From Desulfotomaculaceae bacterium (lineage in GTDB: Bacteria > Bacillota > Desulfotomaculia > Desulfotomaculales > Pelotomaculaceae): a DNA stretch of 64,000 nt. The translations under genes and the position numbers were made by a program. Under the pieces are notes generated by a model, which had not been told where the DNA came from, searched no databases, and saw nothing but the letters and a program-made list of their open reading frames with translations. Position 1 is the first letter of the stretch, and every line of letters begins with the position of its first letter. Where the stretch lies: contig JAQVOH010000001.1 in NCBI GenBank assembly GCA_028702695.1, positions 1 to 64,000 of the forward strand, read 5' to 3'. Below are positions 1-10,827 of the stretch, piece after piece.

Positions 1-111
1 TGTGAAAGGGATAATAAATTGGCAGCAGCAGACACTAAATATATAACTAAAAGTATCATAGGATGCCTTGATTATGATATTCACAAAAAGACAAGAAGAA
101 AAGGAGCTACG

Positions 112-1584
112 ATGACAGAGGAAAAAGCAATAATAGAAACAGGCTGGAACTTGGACAACAGTTATGCCCGTCTGCCGAAATCATTTTTCACCCAACAGAG
201 CCCAATCCCTGTTCGCTCCCCGAAGTTGCTCCTACTCAATAAACCGCTGGCAGCAGTCCTGGGGTTGAACGTCCAGGCGCTGCAAAGCCAAGATGGTATA
301 GCGACGCTTGCTGGCAACCTGATTCCTAAAGGCGCTTTGCCTCTTGCTCAAGCTTACGCGGGGCATCAGTTCGGGCGTTTTACCATGTTAGGGGACGGCC
401 GGGCTCTGCTGCTTGGCGAACAGATCACTCCCCAGGGTGAGCGCTTTGATATTCAGCTCAAGGGTTCAGGTAAAACCCCCTACTCCCGCGGGGGTGATGG
501 CCGGGCGGTACTTGGACCAATGCTGCGTGAATACATCATCAGCGAAGCAATGCATGCGCTTGGTTTTGCGACCACACGCAGCCTGGCGGTGGTGATAAGC
601 GGTGAGTCAGTGCTCCGCGAAACCGAACTGCCTGGTGCAATTCTGACCCGCGTGGCGGCCAGTCATCTGCGCGTCGGCACCTTTCAATACGTTTCCCAAT
701 GGGGCAGCGTTGAGGAACTCCGGGTGCTGGCTGATTATACCCTGCAGCGACATTTTCCAGACGTTGACGCTACCCCGAACCAATATCTTACGCTGCTTCA
801 AGAAGTGATTAAGCGTCAGGCCGTGCTGCTTGCCCAATGGCAACTGGTTGGCTTTATTCACGGGGTGATGAACACAGACAACATGGCCCTTAGTGGTCAA
901 ACCATTGATTATGGTCCTTGCGCCTTTATGGATACCTATGACCCGGCAACGGTATTCAGTTCAATTGACCTGCAAGGCCGCTATGCCTATGGCAATCAGC
1001 CGCATATGGCCGGGTGGAATCTCGCCCGATTTGCTGAGACCTTATTGCCGCTGCTTCATGACAATCAGGAGCAGGCTGTCAAACTGGCCCAAACAGCGAT
1101 TTCAGATTTTACCGAATTGTATCACTGTAATTGGCTCACGGGAATGAGAGCAAAACTGGGATTATTTAACGAAGAGCTGCAGGATGAAGCACTTATTGAA
1201 GACCTGCTCAGTATGATGCAAAAGTATCGTGCGGATTATACCAATACCTTCCGCACATTAACTTTTGATAAGCCCGAGGATACGGCCCTGTTTGGCAGCA
1301 CAGAATTTACTCAGTGGCAGGAGCTTTGGCAGGCGAGGCTAGGCAGGCAGCAGGAACCGAAAACCACCTCGCAGCAGTTGATGCAAAGCTGCAATCCTGC
1401 GCTAATCCCTCGCAACCACCGGGTAGAAGCAGCACTAGCAGCCGCAGAACAAGGAGACTACAGCGTGATGGAGCGGCTGCTTGATGTTCTATCCCGCCCC
1501 TACGCGCACTCCCCCGAACAGGCTGCTTACGCCACACTGCCTGAGCCATCACCCAGCAATTACCGAACCTTTTGCGGTACTTGA
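112..1584 (+). CDS. selO: Protein adenylyltransferase SelO (YdiU/UPF0061 family)
   Basis: ORF 19..1584; motifs [85 protein letters not shown]-terminal YRTFCGT. Start moved to ATG 112, preceded by aaggag. Confidence 0.93.
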   Translation: MTEEKAIIETGWNLDNSYARLPKSFFTQQSPIPVRSPKLLLLNKPLAAVLGLNVQALQSQDGIATLAGNLIPKGALPLAQAYAGHQFGRFTMLGDGRALLLGEQITPQGERFDIQLKGSGKTPYSRGGDGRAVLGPMLREYIISEAMHALGFATTRSLAVVISGESVLRETELPGAILTRVAASHLRVGTFQYVSQWGSVEELRVLADYTLQRHFPDVDATPNQYLTLLQEVIKRQAVLLAQWQLVGFIHGVMNTDNMALSGQTIDYGPCAFMDTYDPATVFSSIDLQGRYAYGNQPHMAGWNLARFAETLLPLLHDNQEQAVKLAQTAISDFTELYHCNWLTGMRAKLGLFNEELQDEALIEDLLSMMQKYRADYTNTFRTLTFDKPEDTALFGSTEFTQWQELWQARLGRQQEPKTTSQQLMQSCNPALIPRNHRVEAALAAAEQGDYSVMERLLDVLSRPYAHSPEQAAYATLPEPSPSNYRTFCGT

Positions 1585-1623
1585 TAAGGAAAGCATGAGG
1601 AAAGAAGCAGGAGGACGGTTTAG

Positions 1624-2103
1624 TTAATACCCCATCTCTTTTAGAATCCTTGATAATGTACGCAATCGTTCTCCAAGAAGCTCATCATCATTACTGAGGG
1701 CCTGGCTGAATAGCTTAATATCCTCATTGATCTTTTCATTGTCGGTACATACAGCCACGGTCATAGCGTCACCCTGTAAGCCCACTCTGTCTATCATGGG
1801 TTTGTCCGGATCATATAATTTCTCATACCGATAAGCTTCTTGAAAATGCAGTTTTGCTCTACAAACTAGAATCGCCAAGTCGAGCACACGGTGCAACGGC
1901 AATTCTTCAGACTGTCTGGACCATTTTTCACCTGTGTATCTCCATACTTTGGCGGATATATCTACCTTACCCCGGTCATTCCACTGCGCTAACCCTAATG
2001 AAAGGCCTTTGGTATCTGAATCATAAGCATTTCTGCCGTCAATCTTATCATAATCTTCAGCTACAATAACCGGTTTATGCTTTAAAGTAGTTGGTACTTT
2101 CAT
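1624..2103 (-). CDS. Conserved hypothetical protein (DUF6530-like)
   Basis: 159 aa ORF, RBS-like ggaggta upstream; family suggestion from memory of the sequence style. Confidence 0.6.
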   Translation of the reverse strand: MKVPTTLKHKPVIVAEDYDKIDGRNAYDSDTKGLSLGLAQWNDRGKVDISAKVWRYTGEKWSRQSEELPLHRVLDLAILVCRAKLHFQEAYRYEKLYDPDKPMIDRVGLQGDAMTVAVCTDNEKINEDIKLFSQALSNDDELLGERLRTLSRILKEMGY

Positions 2104-2232
2104 TATCTTACCTCCTCGGTTTTACTGGTTTACTAATTTAGTAAATTACTCATTTGATTATAGCCATGTCAACACTTAATGTCAATGCTAGAGATATTCC
2201 AAAGCGAAACATAAAAAACACAGCCAAAAGAC

Positions 2233-2266
2233 ATGACAAAAAAACAAGCCCTGTTAGAGGCTTGTA
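2233..2266 (-). terminator. Intrinsic terminator downstream of MutS-like gene
   Basis: Minus-strand acaagcctctaacagggcttgt followed by ttttttt. Confidence 0.7.
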
Positions 2267-2317
2267 AAGATTTAATGAACAATCAGGCCCTCCCTGGCTA
2301 TAAAACTCAACAAAGCG

Positions 2318-4153
2318 TTAAAGTTTTTCAATACCTGAAAGCGTATTTTCATCCACATCAATCCCTGCTAGCTGCATCAGGTAAAGGGCATTGCGTGTTG
2401 TAGAAGGACCTGGACGTAATTGATAATCAAAATAAATCCTTCCATCTTTATAATACTCCTGAAAGTGATAGTTTGCTATTCTGTTATTTTCCCGTTCAAG
2501 TTCACAAAGTTCAAGATCGTGAGTAGAAACCAGGCCAATGGAGTTGGTAAGACTTAACTTGTTAATGAGCACCTTGGCACCAGTATGTCGGTCCAAAGAA
2601 TTGGTGCCTTTGAAAATCTCATCTAATAAGAAAAAAACCTTTCTCCCAGTTTCAGCTTCCTTGACAATTTTTTTGATTCTTAAGAGTTCAGCATAAAAAG
2701 AAGATATGTTGTCTCCAAGATTATCGGTAACCCTCATGCAGGTATTTATTCCCATGATAGAAGCCTGAAACCATCTTGCACATACCGGAGCCCCGGCATA
2801 AGCAAGCACCAGGTTGATACCTGCTGTCCGTAAAAGTGTACTCTTCCCAGACATATTGGAACCGGTAATTAACAAAACTTTTACTTTATGATCAATGGCG
2901 AAATCGTTATGTGTGCTCTTTTCTGTCAGCAGCGGATGTCCTATACCTTTTGTTTCGAAAACCGCTTCCTTCCCATCAGAAATCATGGGCATTACCCAAT
3001 CTGAATTTTCAAATCTTATTACTGCGAGACTTGCCAGCGCTTCCATTCTTCCCAGTGCATCAAACCAGTCTTCTAGCACATGTTCCGACTTCTGTTTCCA
3101 ACGTTCGAGGGCAATAATATTTTGGAAATCCCACAGTGCTAATATATTAAAAAAAACATAAAAGAGATTTCTTCTGTTGGAGATCGCCTCTATTATTGAA
3201 GATAGCTTATCAATCTGTTTAAAAAACTCCAAACCCTCTTTATCTTTAATCCCGTCTTTTATATCCTTAATGTGTGGAGATTTGAAATTACGTTTTTCAA
3301 AAAGCTTCATCATTTTATAATAAACCTTCAAATCATCAGCGTAATTCTCTGATATACTAAACATCTGGTACCGCTCTTTCTTTTTATAGGAAAGCAACGC
3401 AAACTGAAGTACTAGTGCAGCTACTGGCAAGTAGTAAGGTATTTTATTTAGCACAAACCCTGTTAAAGCGAGCAGGATGGTGACCACTGGGCAAATTCTA
3501 ACGATAAAGATTACCCAAGCTTTCCTGAAGGCCTCACTACTTTCTCTGGTCCAATGGATAAGCGCTGCTGGATCCTGCATCTTACCTTTTGCCAACATTC
3601 CTTCTGCTACAAACCTTTGCCTCCACGTAAGCATTGTTGCCATTTCATCCACTGCTTCTTGTCTTTCACGAATATCGTCACTGTTTCCTATTATCCCTAA
3701 TAACAATTCACTGAGCTTGTGCCTTCCTATAAACGTATTAGCTGTGTTTATCCACTGAAAAAGAGAATTCTTACCGAAAATATCGAGATCACCTGAATAG
3801 TTATGACTACTATCCACAAAATCTTCTCCATCATCTATAAATGTATTCCATTCACCCTTCAGCCGCTTAAGCGAGAGGGTATTGATATCTCGAAGTAAAG
3901 TGGTGTATTTCATGTTATCTTTAATTCTTCCATGACGCACCACAAAATAAATAAATATTGCTGTAAACAAAACGAGAACAGCAGTAAAAAGGATGTAATT
4001 GTGAACCATATACATTAGTACAGCTGCACTAATTCCTATGATAAAAATCGCTGGCCTTAAATTGCTTATCTGCCGATCTACCTTTTCCTGTTTTCGCAGC
4101 AGTTTGTTATAACTGCCTTCTCTTCTTTCATATCTCAGTTTTATATCCACCAA
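2318..4153 (-). CDS. MutS-family (MutS domain V) ATPase with N-terminal membrane segments
   Basis: 611 aa; Walker A ITGSNMSGKSTLLRTAGINLVLAYAGAPVCA, Walker B FFLLDEIFKGTNS, STHDLEL; hydrophobic N-terminal segments. Confidence 0.88.
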   Translation of the reverse strand: MVDIKLRYERREGSYNKLLRKQEKVDRQISNLRPAIFIIGISAAVLMYMVHNYILFTAVLVLFTAIFIYFVVRHGRIKDNMKYTTLLRDINTLSLKRLKGEWNTFIDDGEDFVDSSHNYSGDLDIFGKNSLFQWINTANTFIGRHKLSELLLGIIGNSDDIRERQEAVDEMATMLTWRQRFVAEGMLAKGKMQDPAALIHWTRESSEAFRKAWVIFIVRICPVVTILLALTGFVLNKIPYYLPVAALVLQFALLSYKKKERYQMFSISENYADDLKVYYKMMKLFEKRNFKSPHIKDIKDGIKDKEGLEFFKQIDKLSSIIEAISNRRNLFYVFFNILALWDFQNIIALERWKQKSEHVLEDWFDALGRMEALASLAVIRFENSDWVMPMISDGKEAVFETKGIGHPLLTEKSTHNDFAIDHKVKVLLITGSNMSGKSTLLRTAGINLVLAYAGAPVCARWFQASIMGINTCMRVTDNLGDNISSFYAELLRIKKIVKEAETGRKVFFLLDEIFKGTNSLDRHTGAKVLINKLSLTNSIGLVSTHDLELCELERENNRIANYHFQEYYKDGRIYFDYQLRPGPSTTRNALYLMQLAGIDVDENTLSGIEKL

Positions 4154-4399
4154 AGCTTTAAAGCCTCCATTTCATAAAGAACAATAACCTACCCCTTAAT
4201 ATTTTTGCCGGCATTTATTTAGCATTATATCAGCAGTTTATTTGTGAAGCAAAAAAAGTATCGTCCCTCTTGCTCCCACAGAAATAAACTCCGCTCATTA
4301 TGATCCATAATTTTTTTTACATTCTCTTTACGTTGTGAAACGTATTATAATAATTCATAACATGTTTACATACAAGTTAAATCTGAGGTGAAATAAAGA

Positions 4400-5149
4400 A
4401 TGATTGAAGTTAAAACCGCGCAACAAATTGAGTTGATGGTTAAAGCGGGTAAAATATTAGCCGCCTGCCACCGGGAACTCCGCAAGCTCATCCGTCCTGG
4501 CATCACGACTTTGCAAATCGATCACTTTGCAGAAGAATTCATTCAAGCTCACGGGGCTAAAGCCGAGCAAAAGGGTTACCAGGACTATCCTTTTGCGACG
4601 TGTGCTTCAGTCAACGATGAAATCTGCCACGGCTTCCCGACTCAAACCCCTCTCCGGGAAGGCGATATCGTCACCATTGATATGGTTGTCAATCTCGATG
4701 GGTGGCTGGCTGATTCCGCTTGGTCTTACCCTGTGGGACATATACCCGACCGAGCTAATAATCTCCTCAAGGTGACAAAAGAGAGCCTTTACATCGGTAT
4801 AGCCAAAGCTGTTATCGGCAATCGGCTTGGTGATATCTCACATGCGATCCAAAATCATGCCGAAACCAATGGGTTTTCCGTGGTGCGTGATTTTACAGGA
4901 CATGGGATAGGACGTAAGATGCATGAAGCGCCGCAAGTCCTCCACTATGGTCGCCTCAACAGTGGGATTAGGCTCTTTGAGGGGATGGTTTTTACCATCG
5001 AACCGATGATCAATCTGGGTTCCTACGACCTGACAATTGATTCAAACGGATGGACGGCTAGAACGGCGGACGGCAACCTGTCAGCTCAGTATGAGCATAC
5101 CCTTGCTATCACCAAGAACGGTCCGCTGGTTTTAACTGAACAGGACTGA
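4400..5149 (+). CDS. map: Type I methionyl aminopeptidase
   Basis: 249 aa; EICHGFPTQTPLREGDIVTIDMVV, DFTGHGIGRKMHEAPQVLHYG, GMVFTIEPMI metal-binding motifs; RBS aggtgaaa. Confidence 0.95.
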   Translation: MIEVKTAQQIELMVKAGKILAACHRELRKLIRPGITTLQIDHFAEEFIQAHGAKAEQKGYQDYPFATCASVNDEICHGFPTQTPLREGDIVTIDMVVNLDGWLADSAWSYPVGHIPDRANNLLKVTKESLYIGIAKAVIGNRLGDISHAIQNHAETNGFSVVRDFTGHGIGRKMHEAPQVLHYGRLNSGIRLFEGMVFTIEPMINLGSYDLTIDSNGWTARTADGNLSAQYEHTLAITKNGPLVLTEQD

Positions 5150-5188
5150 TCTGCCAGATGATGAGAGGAATGACTTTAGTACAAAAAA

Positions 5189-5214
5189 GGGGGAAGGGGT
5201 TAGCCCCCTCTCCC
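5189..5214 (+). terminator. Putative terminator hairpin downstream of map
   Basis: gggggaaggggttagccccctctccc GC-rich dyad just 3' of map; weak T-tract. Confidence 0.4.
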
Positions 5215-5278
5215 ATATTTATCGAACCTTATTATCACTTTGCCGTGTGCTATCGCTCTGAGCATCCTGGGGCTTGAG

Positions 5279-6031
5279 TTACCATTTTCTAGAGCTGCCC
5301 CCGCCGCCGCCTGAACCACCGCCCCCGCCAAAGCCACCACCACCGCCGCCTCTTCCGCGCAGGAGCATTCCTATAACCATCCCGAATATAAAACCGTTAA
5401 GGAAGCGCCAATCTAAATAGAACAGCACGACGAGCAGGATGCCGATCAAAATTTTAGCCCAGGTTGGCATAGGAAACTGGTTTGTGGGTGTCTCCTCCAG
5501 AGGTTGCGGTGAGCCTATCTCCAGGTTTACTTGATACTCCTTGGCCACCTCCTGGACGATCGCGCTATAACCATTCAGGATCCCCTTATTATAGTCACTA
5601 TTTTGGAAATACGGGATCATGTACGTATCCTGAATCTGGCCTGTCTTGGCATCCGGCAAGGCGCCTTCCAAGCCATAACCGACCTCAATCCGGGATGCCC
5701 GGTCTGTTGGAGACACAAGTATCAGCAGCCCATTGTTTAGAGTCTTATCACCAATCCCCCAACCCCGCAGAATTGCCAACGCATATTCCTCAGGCGCTGT
5801 TTCGTCTAGGCTGTTGATGGTGACAACAACGACTTGGGCCTTTGTTTGTTGCGCCAGCGCAGCAGAAGTTTGAACAATGGTTTGTTCCGTACTGTCATCA
5901 AGTACATTGGCCTGGTCTAAGACATAAAATTGACTGCTGGGCTGCGGCACAGTAGGGGCGGCTGCCGCTATGGGAGAAACCACCGCCAGCAGCAAAAAGG
6001 TTAGCACAACAAGAAGGGATAGCCTCTTCAT
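5279..6031 (-). CDS. TPM domain (YgcG-type) membrane/secreted protein
   Basis: 250 aa; signal peptide, FYVLDQANVLDDST, GWGIGDKTLNNGLLILVSPTDRASRIEVGYGLEGALPDA, Gly/Ser-rich C-terminus GGGGGGFGGGGGSGGGGGSSRKW. Confidence 0.9.
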   Translation of the reverse strand: MKRLSLLVVLTFLLLAVVSPIAAAAPTVPQPSSQFYVLDQANVLDDSTEQTIVQTSAALAQQTKAQVVVVTINSLDETAPEEYALAILRGWGIGDKTLNNGLLILVSPTDRASRIEVGYGLEGALPDAKTGQIQDTYMIPYFQNSDYNKGILNGYSAIVQEVAKEYQVNLEIGSPQPLEETPTNQFPMPTWAKILIGILLVVLFYLDWRFLNGFIFGMVIGMLLRGRGGGGGGFGGGGGSGGGGGSSRKW

Positions 6032-6059
6032 GTGGTTTCATCCCCTTCGTTTTACTTAC

Positions 6060-6617
6060 TTATTTAGAGAAATCAACGTTTGGCACATCTTTGGCGCTTT
6101 CAGCCGCTTCGAAGTAATCCCTTGGGCCAAAGCCCAAGATTCCGGCATAAATCGAAGTGGGGATAACCTTGATTTTGGTGTTATAAGCCTGAACCGTATT
6201 GTTATAGTCCATGCGAGCTGTAGCGATACGGTTTTCTGTACCGGCGAGCTCGTCTTGTAAGGCTCGGAAGTTAGCATCCGCTTTCAACAGCGGATAGTTT
6301 TCAGCGATCGCCAATAATCTTCCCAAAGCGCTGTTTAAAGCCTGATCCGCCTGGGCTGCCTCTCCCACAGTCGCCGCTCCCGCCAATTTTGCTCTGGCTT
6401 CGGCAACCTGTGTAAAAATTCCTTCTTCATGCGCTGCATAGCCCTTCACCGTCTGCACCAAATTCGGGATCAAATCTGCTCTTCGCTGCAGCTGGTTTTC
6501 CACCTGGCTCCAACTGCTATTAACACTTTCGGAGAGCTTAACCAGGTTATTGTAGCCAGAGCTCAGAATCATAGCCAGGATTACAATAATACCAACCGGG
6601 AGTAACCACTTTTTCAT
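6060..6617 (-). CDS. lemA: LemA family protein
   Basis: 185 aa; SSWSQVENQLQRRADLIPNLVQTVKGYAAHE, NYPLLKADANFRALQDELAGTENRIATARMDYNNTVQAYN; adjacent to TPM gene. Confidence 0.95.
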   Translation of the reverse strand: MKKWLLPVGIIVILAMILSSGYNNLVKLSESVNSSWSQVENQLQRRADLIPNLVQTVKGYAAHEEGIFTQVAEARAKLAGAATVGEAAQADQALNSALGRLLAIAENYPLLKADANFRALQDELAGTENRIATARMDYNNTVQAYNTKIKVIPTSIYAGILGFGPRDYFEAAESAKDVPNVDFSK

Positions 6618-7050
6618 GTTAAATCAATCCTCCTCTTTGGGCTTTTCAATACCTGTATTTCAAAAAAAAACCTTAGATAATATTATATCATTTCAATGTA
6701 CTATAAGTGATTAATTTATTGACGATGAAGGATTTGTCCAGTGGTTTTCAGACTTTTCCTGTTTCATATAAGGGGGGCTTTCTTAGCACATGGGGACGAT
6801 TCTCATGTGCTTGCCCCTGCGAGGCAAAACGATGTATGGAAGATAAGGTGACTGGCAAGGCATTGATATTCCACAACAAACATTTTCCAGTATTATTTTT
6901 CACCGGGGCTTCCGAATAGTGATTGCAGCCAGTTTTGCCGTCCATGGCTCCTCTAAAACGTGAGATTGCCTTGACATTTCTGTGTTGAGTCTTATTTTGA
7001 TGTTCCCAATTATATTTTAGGTATTTTAAGCATAGGCTTATTTTTACCCC

Positions 7051-7242
7051 TTAAATATACATTGGTTGTTCACTAAAATAAATTCGGAATAATGAGTAAA
7101 TAAATAATAATACTAAAAAACAAGCTAATCCGATGAAAACTTTGCGTTTTATACTACTTTCTGATGAAATACCAATAAGCAGGCATAGCAAGGATGCAAA
7201 ACCAGTGATAGCCGGGTTTATTAAGTAATATAAAACAATCAA
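7051..7242 (-). CDS. Small hydrophobic (membrane) protein
   Basis: 63 aa ORF with two hydrophobic segments; start overlaps the decayed region upstream. Confidence 0.35.
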   Translation of the reverse strand: MIVLYYLINPAITGFASLLCLLIGISSESSIKRKVFIGLACFLVLLFIYSLFRIYFSEQPMYI

Positions 7243-7245
7243 TAA

Positions 7246-7765
7246 TAAAACCTCCCAGCATCTTTAAAAGAGTCAGCCACAATGTCGACGCTCGGCTCAA
7301 ACCCATAGTCTTCAATCCGCGCATACATATAGGCTACTTTTTCACTACAGCCTTTATCAATCTGACACAACCCTCTTGGTTCAATCACCGGGCTGAGACC
7401 TAATCTGGGCGCATACGAATCTTTATTCAGTTAATCCATTGGTTGTCCCGCCCTGTTTAGTATAACTGACTGCTGAAGTTGCGGCTAAACCAATTCCACA
7501 GGCGTACTTCACTTCACCTAAAGCTGGAGAATGGATATATTCTAATTCGCGTAATTTTAACAGCTCTTTAAAAGCATGCTCTCCATTATGTTTCTTGTAA
7601 TTATCTTAGATCTCGCTTGCTTTGCCTGTGTGAAACTTTTCCCGCGTAGCTATTCAACATCGGTTCTCATATATCCTCCAGCAACTTGCCGGCTGTTTGC
7701 AAATCTTATGCCGGGGTCGCAACCATAATTTGGCGCCGCCTTTATATGTGAACCACCTGGCGATT
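7246..7765 (-). pseudogene. Decayed coding remnant of unrecognised family
   Basis: Minus strand translates as GGSHIKAAPNYGCDPGIRFANSRQVAGGYMRTDVE*, then (different frame) GKASEI*DNYKKHNGEHAFKELLKLRELEYIHSPALGEVKYACGIGLAATSAVSYTKQ, then (frame change) GQPMD*LNKDSYAPRLGLSPVIEPRGLCQIDKGCSEKVAYMYARIEDYGFEPSVDIVADSFKDAGRF; coding-like but broken by stops and frameshifts. Confidence 0.55.
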
Positions 7766-7812
7766 CCTACCGTCAAACATTAAAAATAACAAAACTACAA
7801 AAGAGGAGAAAG

Positions 7813-8514
7813 ATGAGCAAAATGAAAAGAACTTTGTGCAGTGTTGTGTTAGCAGCGACCATTCTAATTGCCCCAGGCGCAGGTTTTGCCCAGACACCAT
7901 TTGACGACATTCAGTCAAGCCAGGCTCTGGCCGATATTGAAGCCGTTCATGAAAAAGGTATCATGCTTGGTACCGGAGATAACAAATTCAACCCGGATGA
8001 TATTGTTGACCGGGCACAACTGGCAGTATGCCTGGTGAGAACCTTTGATTTGAATTATGATTATTTAAAGCTTATCAAAGCGCCTGTCACATCTGACCTG
8101 TATGACGATGTGGAAAATAATTTATGGTACAGTAAAGATTCAATGATTATAGGCCATAATAATATCTTTGACATCGCCGGTAGAGAATTCAAACCTCAGG
8201 AAGCTGTTACCAGGATGGAAGTAGCCAGTGCCATTGCCGACTCTTTTGCTGCCAAAAAGCTATCTGTTATTACCACATTAATGTGGCCGAATTATGCTGA
8301 CATGACTAATTTAACCCAGGAACAACAATCTGACATCAGTTTTATGTTTAACACCAGTATCATGAGGTACGAAGGAAACGAGTTCAAACCCAACGAAAAA
8401 ATAACCCGGGCGGAGCTGGCAACCATTTTAAACCGGACCTTAAAAACCCTGGCTGTTGCCACACCTCTTCCAGAGGCCGAACCGGCAGAAAGTTCACCTG
8501 CCTCCAACAATTAA
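7813..8514 (+). CDS. S-layer homology (SLH) domain protein
   Basis: 233 aa; signal peptide and three SLH-type repeats (GIMLGTGDNKFNPDDIVDRAQLAVCLVRTF; REFKPQEAVTRMEVASAIADSF; NEFKPNEKITRAELATILNRTL). Confidence 0.9.
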   Translation: MSKMKRTLCSVVLAATILIAPGAGFAQTPFDDIQSSQALADIEAVHEKGIMLGTGDNKFNPDDIVDRAQLAVCLVRTFDLNYDYLKLIKAPVTSDLYDDVENNLWYSKDSMIIGHNNIFDIAGREFKPQEAVTRMEVASAIADSFAAKKLSVITTLMWPNYADMTNLTQEQQSDISFMFNTSIMRYEGNEFKPNEKITRAELATILNRTLKTLAVATPLPEAEPAESSPASNN

Positions 8515-8592
8515 ATCCTCAGTTCACCGGATGTGTGCTTTAGTAAACCTGTGGGGAAACTGTATCTATCAGAACATGAAATTGTTGGTAAA

Positions 8593-8630
8593 GCAGAGGG
8601 CTGTCCTAAACAACAGGAACAGCCCTCTGC
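8593..8630 (+). terminator. Strong stem-loop downstream of SLH gene
   Basis: gcagagggctgt-N14-acagccctctgc 12-bp stem; T-tract poor. Confidence 0.5.
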
Positions 8631-8792
8631 ATCTATTTAAACTGGATGAACGACATCGCCTATCTGGAAAAAACCCTGCCTTAGGTTCATAAGGATTTTT
8701 TTTATCTACCCGCAGAAGAGTTTCACAGGCAGTTAAAAGAACTGAAAATCAAGGGCTCTTAAATCAATTATTTTACTAAACAAACGACCGGT

Positions 8793-9701
8793 TCAGACAC
8801 TAACCACCCGGCAGGGTTCTTCAGCCTCCGGCTTGCTTAGGATGATCAAAGCGGCCAGCACCATCACCATGCCGGTAGCCTCGTAAAAGGACAGGGTTTC
8901 ATGATAAAGCAGGTAGCCCAGAACAGTGGCGCTAACCGGTTCGGAGCATAACAGGATCGACGCCCGCCCGGTATCAACATAGTTTAACGCCACGGTGTAT
9001 AAAATGTAGGGGGCTGCCGCGCCAATCAGGGCATGTAAGAACAGCAGGCCCCCCATGGAAAGCGGCGCCGCGCAAATTAGCGTGGCGAGCTGTCCCCAGT
9101 CGGTAAATAGCACCAGGCTCAGGCTGGCCCAGATAAAAAACCAGGTGTTAATGGTTAAGCTATGATAGCCTTTGTTAATGGCCATCCTGACAAAAATGCT
9201 CAAAAAAGCGCAGGCGATACCGGCCAGAATACCAACCAGAATACCACGGACGGAAAAGGTTGCTCCATGATCAAAAATACCGCATACCAGTACACAGCCG
9301 CAAAAAGCTAAAAGCAGGGTTTTGATTTTCAGGGAGGTAATTTTTTCACCAAAGAAAACGTTGGCCAGCAGGATAACAAAAAAAGGCGCTGTACATATAA
9401 GAATTGCCGCCAGTGACAAAGTCAGCTCGTTAATAGCGATATTGTAACAAGTGCCCAAGAAAGCCGTGCATAATATTCCGGCGACGGCAAAGATCCATAT
9501 GTCTTTGACCTTGATTTTAAGCAGGCTTTTATCATATATTAAAAGGCCGGTGACCAGCATGAGCATGGCGCCGAGTAACCGGCATTCGACAATAGTCATA
9601 GAATCAAGGCCATTTGCGCCCATGATTCTGACAAATATACCGATTACCCCCCACATAAATCCCGCAAGGATTACTAATAACGGTGCCGTCTTTTTTAACA
9701 T
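8793..9701 (-). CDS. EamA/DMT family transporter (copy 1)
   Basis: 302 aa, two EamA repeats; near-duplicate of 9919..10827. Confidence 0.92.
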   Translation of the reverse strand: MLKKTAPLLVILAGFMWGVIGIFVRIMGANGLDSMTIVECRLLGAMLMLVTGLLIYDKSLLKIKVKDIWIFAVAGILCTAFLGTCYNIAINELTLSLAAILICTAPFFVILLANVFFGEKITSLKIKTLLLAFCGCVLVCGIFDHGATFSVRGILVGILAGIACAFLSIFVRMAINKGYHSLTINTWFFIWASLSLVLFTDWGQLATLICAAPLSMGGLLFLHALIGAAAPYILYTVALNYVDTGRASILLCSEPVSATVLGYLLYHETLSFYEATGMVMVLAALIILSKPEAEEPCRVVSV

Positions 9702-9918
9702 GATGTTTTGACCTGTATCTACGCTTTCATGTATTTGAGCGAATTATGCTAAGTTATAATACTATATCATATAATTATTATACTGGAATATAGGGTTGTT
9801 TTACACCCGCGAAAATCAGCATCATTTCAGTCAATTATATTTCCCTACTTTTTGTTCTTATGATAAAATCCGTGCGGCTCCAATGGAAAAGGCATTAGCG
9901 ATAAGCCCCCCTACCGGT

Positions 9919-10827
9919 TCAGGCGGCAACATCCCGTGCTGGTTCTTCAGCTTCCGGTTTGCTTAAGATAATCAAAGCCGCCAGCACCAGCATCATGCCG
10001 GTAAGCGCATAAAGGGACAGGGTTTCATGGTAAAGCAGGTAGCCCAGAAGAGTAGCGCTGACCGGTTCAGAGCAGGACAGGATCGCAGCCCGTCCGGTGT
10101 CAATGTAGTTTAGGGCTACGGTGTATAAGATGTAGGGCGCTGCCGCACCAATCAGGGCATGTAAGAACAGCAGGCCCCCCATGGAAAGCGGCGCCGCTGT
10201 GACCAGCGTTGCGAGCTGTCCCCAGTTGGTGAATAACGCGAGGCCCAGGCTGGCACAGATAAAACTCCAGGTATTGATGGTCAGGGTATGGTAGCCTTTG
10301 TTAATGGCAACCCTGGCAAATATGCTCAAAAAAGCGTAGTCGATACCGGCCAGAATACCAATAAGAATACCCCGGACGGAAATGGTGGCTCCATGATCAA
10401 AAATGCCGCACACCAGCACGCAACCGCAAAAAGCCAGGAGCAGGGTTTTGATTTTCCGGGAGGTGATTTTTTCACCGAAAAAAACTTTGGCCAGCAGGAT
10501 GACAAAAAACGGCGCTGTGCACAAAAGGATTGCCGCCATTGATAAGGTCAGTTCGTTGATGGCGATATTGTAACAGGTGTTAAAGAACGCCGTGCACAAT
10601 AATCCGGCGCCGATAAAGATCCATATGTCTTTGATTTTGATTTTAAGCAATCTTTTATCGTATATCAACAGTCCGGCGACCAGCATGAGCATGGCGCCGA
10701 ATATGCGGCATTCCACAATAGTCGTAGAATCAAGACCCATTGCGCTCATGATTCTGACAAATGTACCAATTGCCCCCCACATACATCCCGCAAGGATTAC
10801 CAAAAACGGAGCTGTTTTTTTAAGCAT
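9919..10827 (-). CDS. EamA/DMT family transporter (copy 2)
   Basis: 302 aa, same length and largely identical to 8793..9701. Confidence 0.92.
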   Translation of the reverse strand: MLKKTAPFLVILAGCMWGAIGTFVRIMSAMGLDSTTIVECRIFGAMLMLVAGLLIYDKRLLKIKIKDIWIFIGAGLLCTAFFNTCYNIAINELTLSMAAILLCTAPFFVILLAKVFFGEKITSRKIKTLLLAFCGCVLVCGIFDHGATISVRGILIGILAGIDYAFLSIFARVAINKGYHTLTINTWSFICASLGLALFTNWGQLATLVTAAPLSMGGLLFLHALIGAAAPYILYTVALNYIDTGRAAILSCSEPVSATLLGYLLYHETLSLYALTGMMLVLAALIILSKPEAEEPARDVAA

